This document shows, in pieces, positions 6,836 through 8,749 of a DNA stretch of 8,749 nucleotides. The position numbers were made by a program, and so were the translations under genes. The notes under the pieces are model-generated. The model saw only the letters and a list, made by a program, of their open reading frames with translations. It was not told where the DNA came from and did not search any database. Position 1 is the first letter of the stretch, and the number at the start of each line of letters is the position of its first letter. This DNA is from Verrucomicrobiales bacterium (GTDB lineage: Bacteria > Verrucomicrobiota > Verrucomicrobiia > Verrucomicrobiales > DEV007): positions 1 to 8,749 of the forward strand of contig JALRFZ010000745.1 in NCBI GenBank assembly GCA_023253615.1. Direction: 5' to 3'.

Positions 6836-8167
6836 CACCGCATCGCGATCACTCGCCGCCGCCGCTGCAAGCTTTGCCTGCATCTCCGCCAGTCGTGCAG
6901 GCTCCACGGCGGAGAGATCGCGCGTCTCCTCGGGATCGCTGGAGAGATCAAAGAGTTCGAAGGTTTCCTCACGACCCTTGCCTCCCCCGCCCGCGATCAG
7001 TTTCCAAACACCGTGATGCAACGAACGCGCGCGGAATCCGGGAGCGACCGAATAGATCACGCGATCCGGCAATCCGCCTTGTCCGGTGATCACCGGCCAC
7101 GCATCGACGCCGTCCCATTTCAGGGGTTTGCCCCCTTCAAATCCGGCGAGACCGCAAAAGGTCGGCATCCAATCCGTGATCTGCACCGGCACCTCGCAGA
7201 CCGATCCCGCGGGAATCGTGCCTGTCCAACGCGTCAAGGTGGGCACGCGGATGCCGCCTTCGTAAAGATCGCCCTTTTTGCCGCGCAGCGGGGCGTTGTT
7301 TCCCGTCAGCTTGCCCTCCGGATAATCATCGGCGGGATACTTCGTGTCATTGTTCTCCGAGGTGCTGCCCCCGTTGTCACTCGTGAAGACGATCAAGGTT
7401 TCCCCACCCTTGCCACTTTCGTCCACCGCCCTGACAATCCGACCCACGGCATCGTCGAGGTGGGCGATGCAGGCGGCGTAATGACGAGGCACGTCACCGG
7501 TGATCGTGGCGGGCACCCGGTCGAGCCACTCCTGCGGCTCCTTCACCGGCAGGTGGACGGCGGTGTAGGGCACGTAGAGGAAAAAGGGCGCCTCACCGCG
7601 TTCGCCGATCCACTTCACCGCCTCGTCCGTGATGAGATCGGTGACGTGGCCCTGCTCCTCGATGAGTTCGCCGTTGCGGTGCCAGGTCACGGAAAACTCG
7701 CCTTGTTTGTAGCGATGGTCGTAGGGCCCGACGCCGCCCGCGAGCGAACCGTAGCCGTAATCGAACCCGAAGAGATTGGGCCCCCATTCCGGCTTCGAGC
7801 CGAGGTGCCATTTGCCGGTGAGGGCGGTGTCGTAGCCGCATTGCTTCAGCGCCCGTGGCAGGGTGACGGTGTCGAAGGGCAGGGCCTGGTTGTTTTGGGG
7901 CGAGGTCACGCCGAAGCGGCTCCAGCAGCGCCCCGTCATCAACCCCGTGCGCGTCGGCGAACACACCGGTGCGACGTAGTGACGCGTCAGCTCGACGCCC
8001 TCGCCTCTCAAGCGATCGAGATGCGGTGTCGGCACGTTCCCGCCGTGAAAAGCCACGTCCGCCCAGCCGAGGTCATCGGCGATGATGAAGACGAAGTTGG
8101 GTTTTTCCGAGGCTTGGACCACGGAAAGCAGAGTGAAAAAGAGCGCAAGCAAGGGCACCCTCCTCAT
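6824..8167 (-). CDS. secreted type I formylglycine sulfatase, arylsulfatase B-like
   Basis: A 447-residue sulfatase with a Sec signal ([20 protein letters not shown], cleavage near residue 19-20). Catalytic set: Asp31-Asp32 in [10 protein letters not shown]; formylglycine site CSPTR with Cys69 and Arg73, then TGLMTGR; GKWHLG with Lys119 and His121; His205 in YTAVHLPV; Asp264-Asn265 in TSDNGG; Lys297-Lys298 in [19 protein letters not shown]. The APLRGxKxxxxEGGxRVP layout and the [21 protein letters not shown] region resemble arylsulfatase B-like enzymes, but the substrate is not determined. It is clearly different from the sulfatase at 4357, with low similarity outside the motifs, so this is not a recent duplication. 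Its ATG overlaps the stop of the DUF1501 gene by ATGA, and GAAGGA lies 9 bases upstream. It ends its operon, converging on the ADP-ribosylglycohydrolase-like gene. The C-terminus is an Ala-rich helix (about 420-440). Confidence 0.95.
   Translation of the reverse strand: MRRVPLLALFFTLLSVVQASEKPNFVFIIADDLGWADVAFHGGNVPTPHLDRLRGEGVELTRHYVAPVCSPTRTGLMTGRCWSRFGVTSPQNNQALPFDTVTLPRALKQCGYDTALTGKWHLGSKPEWGPNLFGFDYGYGSLAGGVGPYDHRYKQGEFSVTWHRNGELIEEQGHVTDLITDEAVKWIGERGEAPFFLYVPYTAVHLPVKEPQEWLDRVPATITGDVPRHYAACIAHLDDAVGRIVRAVDESGKGGETLIVFTSDNGGSTSENNDTKYPADDYPEGKLTGNNAPLRGKKGDLYEGGIRVPTLTRWTGTIPAGSVCEVPVQITDWMPTFCGLAGFEGGKPLKWDGVDAWPVITGQGGLPDRVIYSVAPGFRARSLHHGVWKLIAGGGGKGREETFELFDLSSDPEETRDLSAVEPARLAEMQAKLAAAAASDRDAVVKE
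8164..8167 (-). other. ATGA stop/start overlap (translational coupling)
   Basis: The TGA of the DUF1501 gene (8166-8164) overlaps the ATG of the sulfatase (8167-8165). The surrounding bases CTGGCATGAG are identical to those at the DUF1552/DUF1592 junction. Coupling would keep the DUF1501 protein and sulfatase in step. Confidence 0.85.
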
Positions 8168-8749
8168 GCCAGCAAATCCTTCACGACATGACCATGGATA
8201 TCCGTGAGCCGGTAATCACGGCCCTGGAAGCGATAGGTCAGCTTTTCGTGATCGAAGCCTAACAAGTGCATGATCGTCGCCTGGAGGTCGTGGACGTGCA
8301 CGGGATTTTCGGCAATTGCGAAACCGAGTTCATCGGTCTTGCCGTAGTCGAAGCCGGCCTTCACCCCGCCACCCGCCATCCACAGCGTGAAACAATCGGG
8401 ATAGTGGTCGCGTCCGAGAATCTGGCTCTTCGCGGTGCGCCCCTCGCGGAAGGGCGTGCGGCCGAACTCCCCGCCCCAGACGACGAGGGTGTCCTCGAGC
8501 ATGCCGCGTTGTTTCAGATCGCGGATCAGCGCGGCGACGGGCTTGTCGGTGCGCGCCATCTTGTTGGTGAGCCCGTCGCGGATGTCCTCGTTCGGCCCGG
8601 TGCCGTGGAAGTCCCAGCCCCAGTCGAAAAGCTGCACGAAACGCACCCCTTGCTCGACGAGACGACGCGCGAGGAGACAGTTGTTCGCGAAACTCGCCTC
8701 GCCCGGCGCGGCCCCGTAGTCTTCGAGAACGTGTTGGGGCTCCTTCGTG
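8164..8749 (-). CDS. DUF1501 protein, C-terminal part (5' end beyond the window)
   Basis: The last 194 codons of a minus-strand gene entering from the right edge. The frame is open to the edge, so the GTG at 8646 is an internal Val codon and not a start. Family landmarks in order from the truncated end: [32 protein letters not shown] (in pieces: [27 protein letters not shown]), [23 protein letters not shown], then [23 protein letters not shown], and the closing [22 protein letters not shown] and [14 protein letters not shown] regions. DUF1501 belongs to the alkaline phosphatase-like superfamily, is usually Tat-exported, and in Planctomycetota and Verrucomicrobiota is normally paired with a DUF1549/DUF1553 cytochrome, so such a gene is expected just outside the window. 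Its reaction is not established. It is coupled to the downstream sulfatase by an ATGA overlap, which ties it to sulfate ester metabolism. Confidence 0.92.
   Translation of the reverse strand, partial: TKEPQHVLEDYGAAPGEASFANNCLLARRLVEQGVRFVQLFDWGWDFHGTGPNEDIRDGLTNKMARTDKPVAALIRDLKQRGMLEDTLVVWGGEFGRTPFREGRTAKSQILGRDHYPDCFTLWMAGGGVKAGFDYGKTDELGFAIAENPVHVHDLQATIMHLLGFDHEKLTYRFQGRDYRLTDIHGHVVKDLLA
8177..8182 (-). promoter_or_regulatory. ribosome binding site of the second sulfatase
   Basis: GAAGGA on the minus strand (8182-8177), 9 bases before the ATG at 8167 and inside the last codons of the DUF1501 gene. It supports the ATGA-overlap start. Confidence 0.55.

Noticed and set aside
6491..8191. 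566-codon open frame on the plus strand opposite the second sulfatase
   Set aside because: Antisense shadow; overlaps the end of the ADP-ribosylglycohydrolase-like gene in another frame and lacks any protein motif.
8164..8646. DUF1501 gene starting at the GTG at 8646
   Set aside because: The frame continues to the right edge with conserved family sequence ([12 protein letters not shown]), so this GTG is an internal codon.

Overview
The window is GC-rich, densely packed bacterial DNA with seven protein genes, two of them cut by the window edges. There are no RNA genes, mobile elements or CRISPR arrays that I can see. The gene families (planctomycete-type cytochrome c/DUF1592, DUF1552, DUF1501, paired formylglycine sulfatases and Tat-exported unknowns) are typical of Verrucomicrobiota and Planctomycetota. 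A verrucomicrobial chromosome is my best guess. This rests on protein families only, since no marker gene is present.

Layout. (1) Positions 1-193, minus strand: the start of a Tat-exported protein of uncertain family, preceded by a good sigma70-like promoter (206-233) that leaves almost no 5' leader. (2) 294-4222, minus strand: a two-gene operon, first a Tat-exported DUF1552 protein (2882-4222), then a secreted 863-residue DUF1592-type protein with two heme c motifs (294-2885), joined by an ATGA stop/start overlap. (3) 4223-4356: a 134-bp divergent control region with a 7-bp inverted repeat and a direct repeat. (4) 4357-6807, plus strand: a secreted sulfatase, then 51 bases later a cytoplasmic ADP-ribosylglycohydrolase-fold protein whose metal site is degenerate. 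(5) 6804-6835: a strong hairpin across both stop codons of two converging genes. (6) 6824-8749, minus strand: a DUF1501 protein (5' end outside the window) and a second secreted sulfatase, again joined by an ATGA overlap.

How it may work together. Five of the seven products carry export signals, or belong to an exported family in the case of the truncated DUF1501. The locus looks like part of an extracytoplasmic machinery for sulfated organic matter, probably polysaccharide. Two different sulfatases would remove sulfate esters. Two kinds of planctomycete/verrucomicrobial module, DUF1592+DUF1552 and DUF1501 with an expected DUF1549/DUF1553 cytochrome partner outside the window, would supply a heme-dependent but biochemically undefined activity. 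The substrate cannot be read from the sequence. The most unusual single item is the ADP-ribosylglycohydrolase-like protein, which lacks most canonical metal ligands and sits behind a sulfatase.
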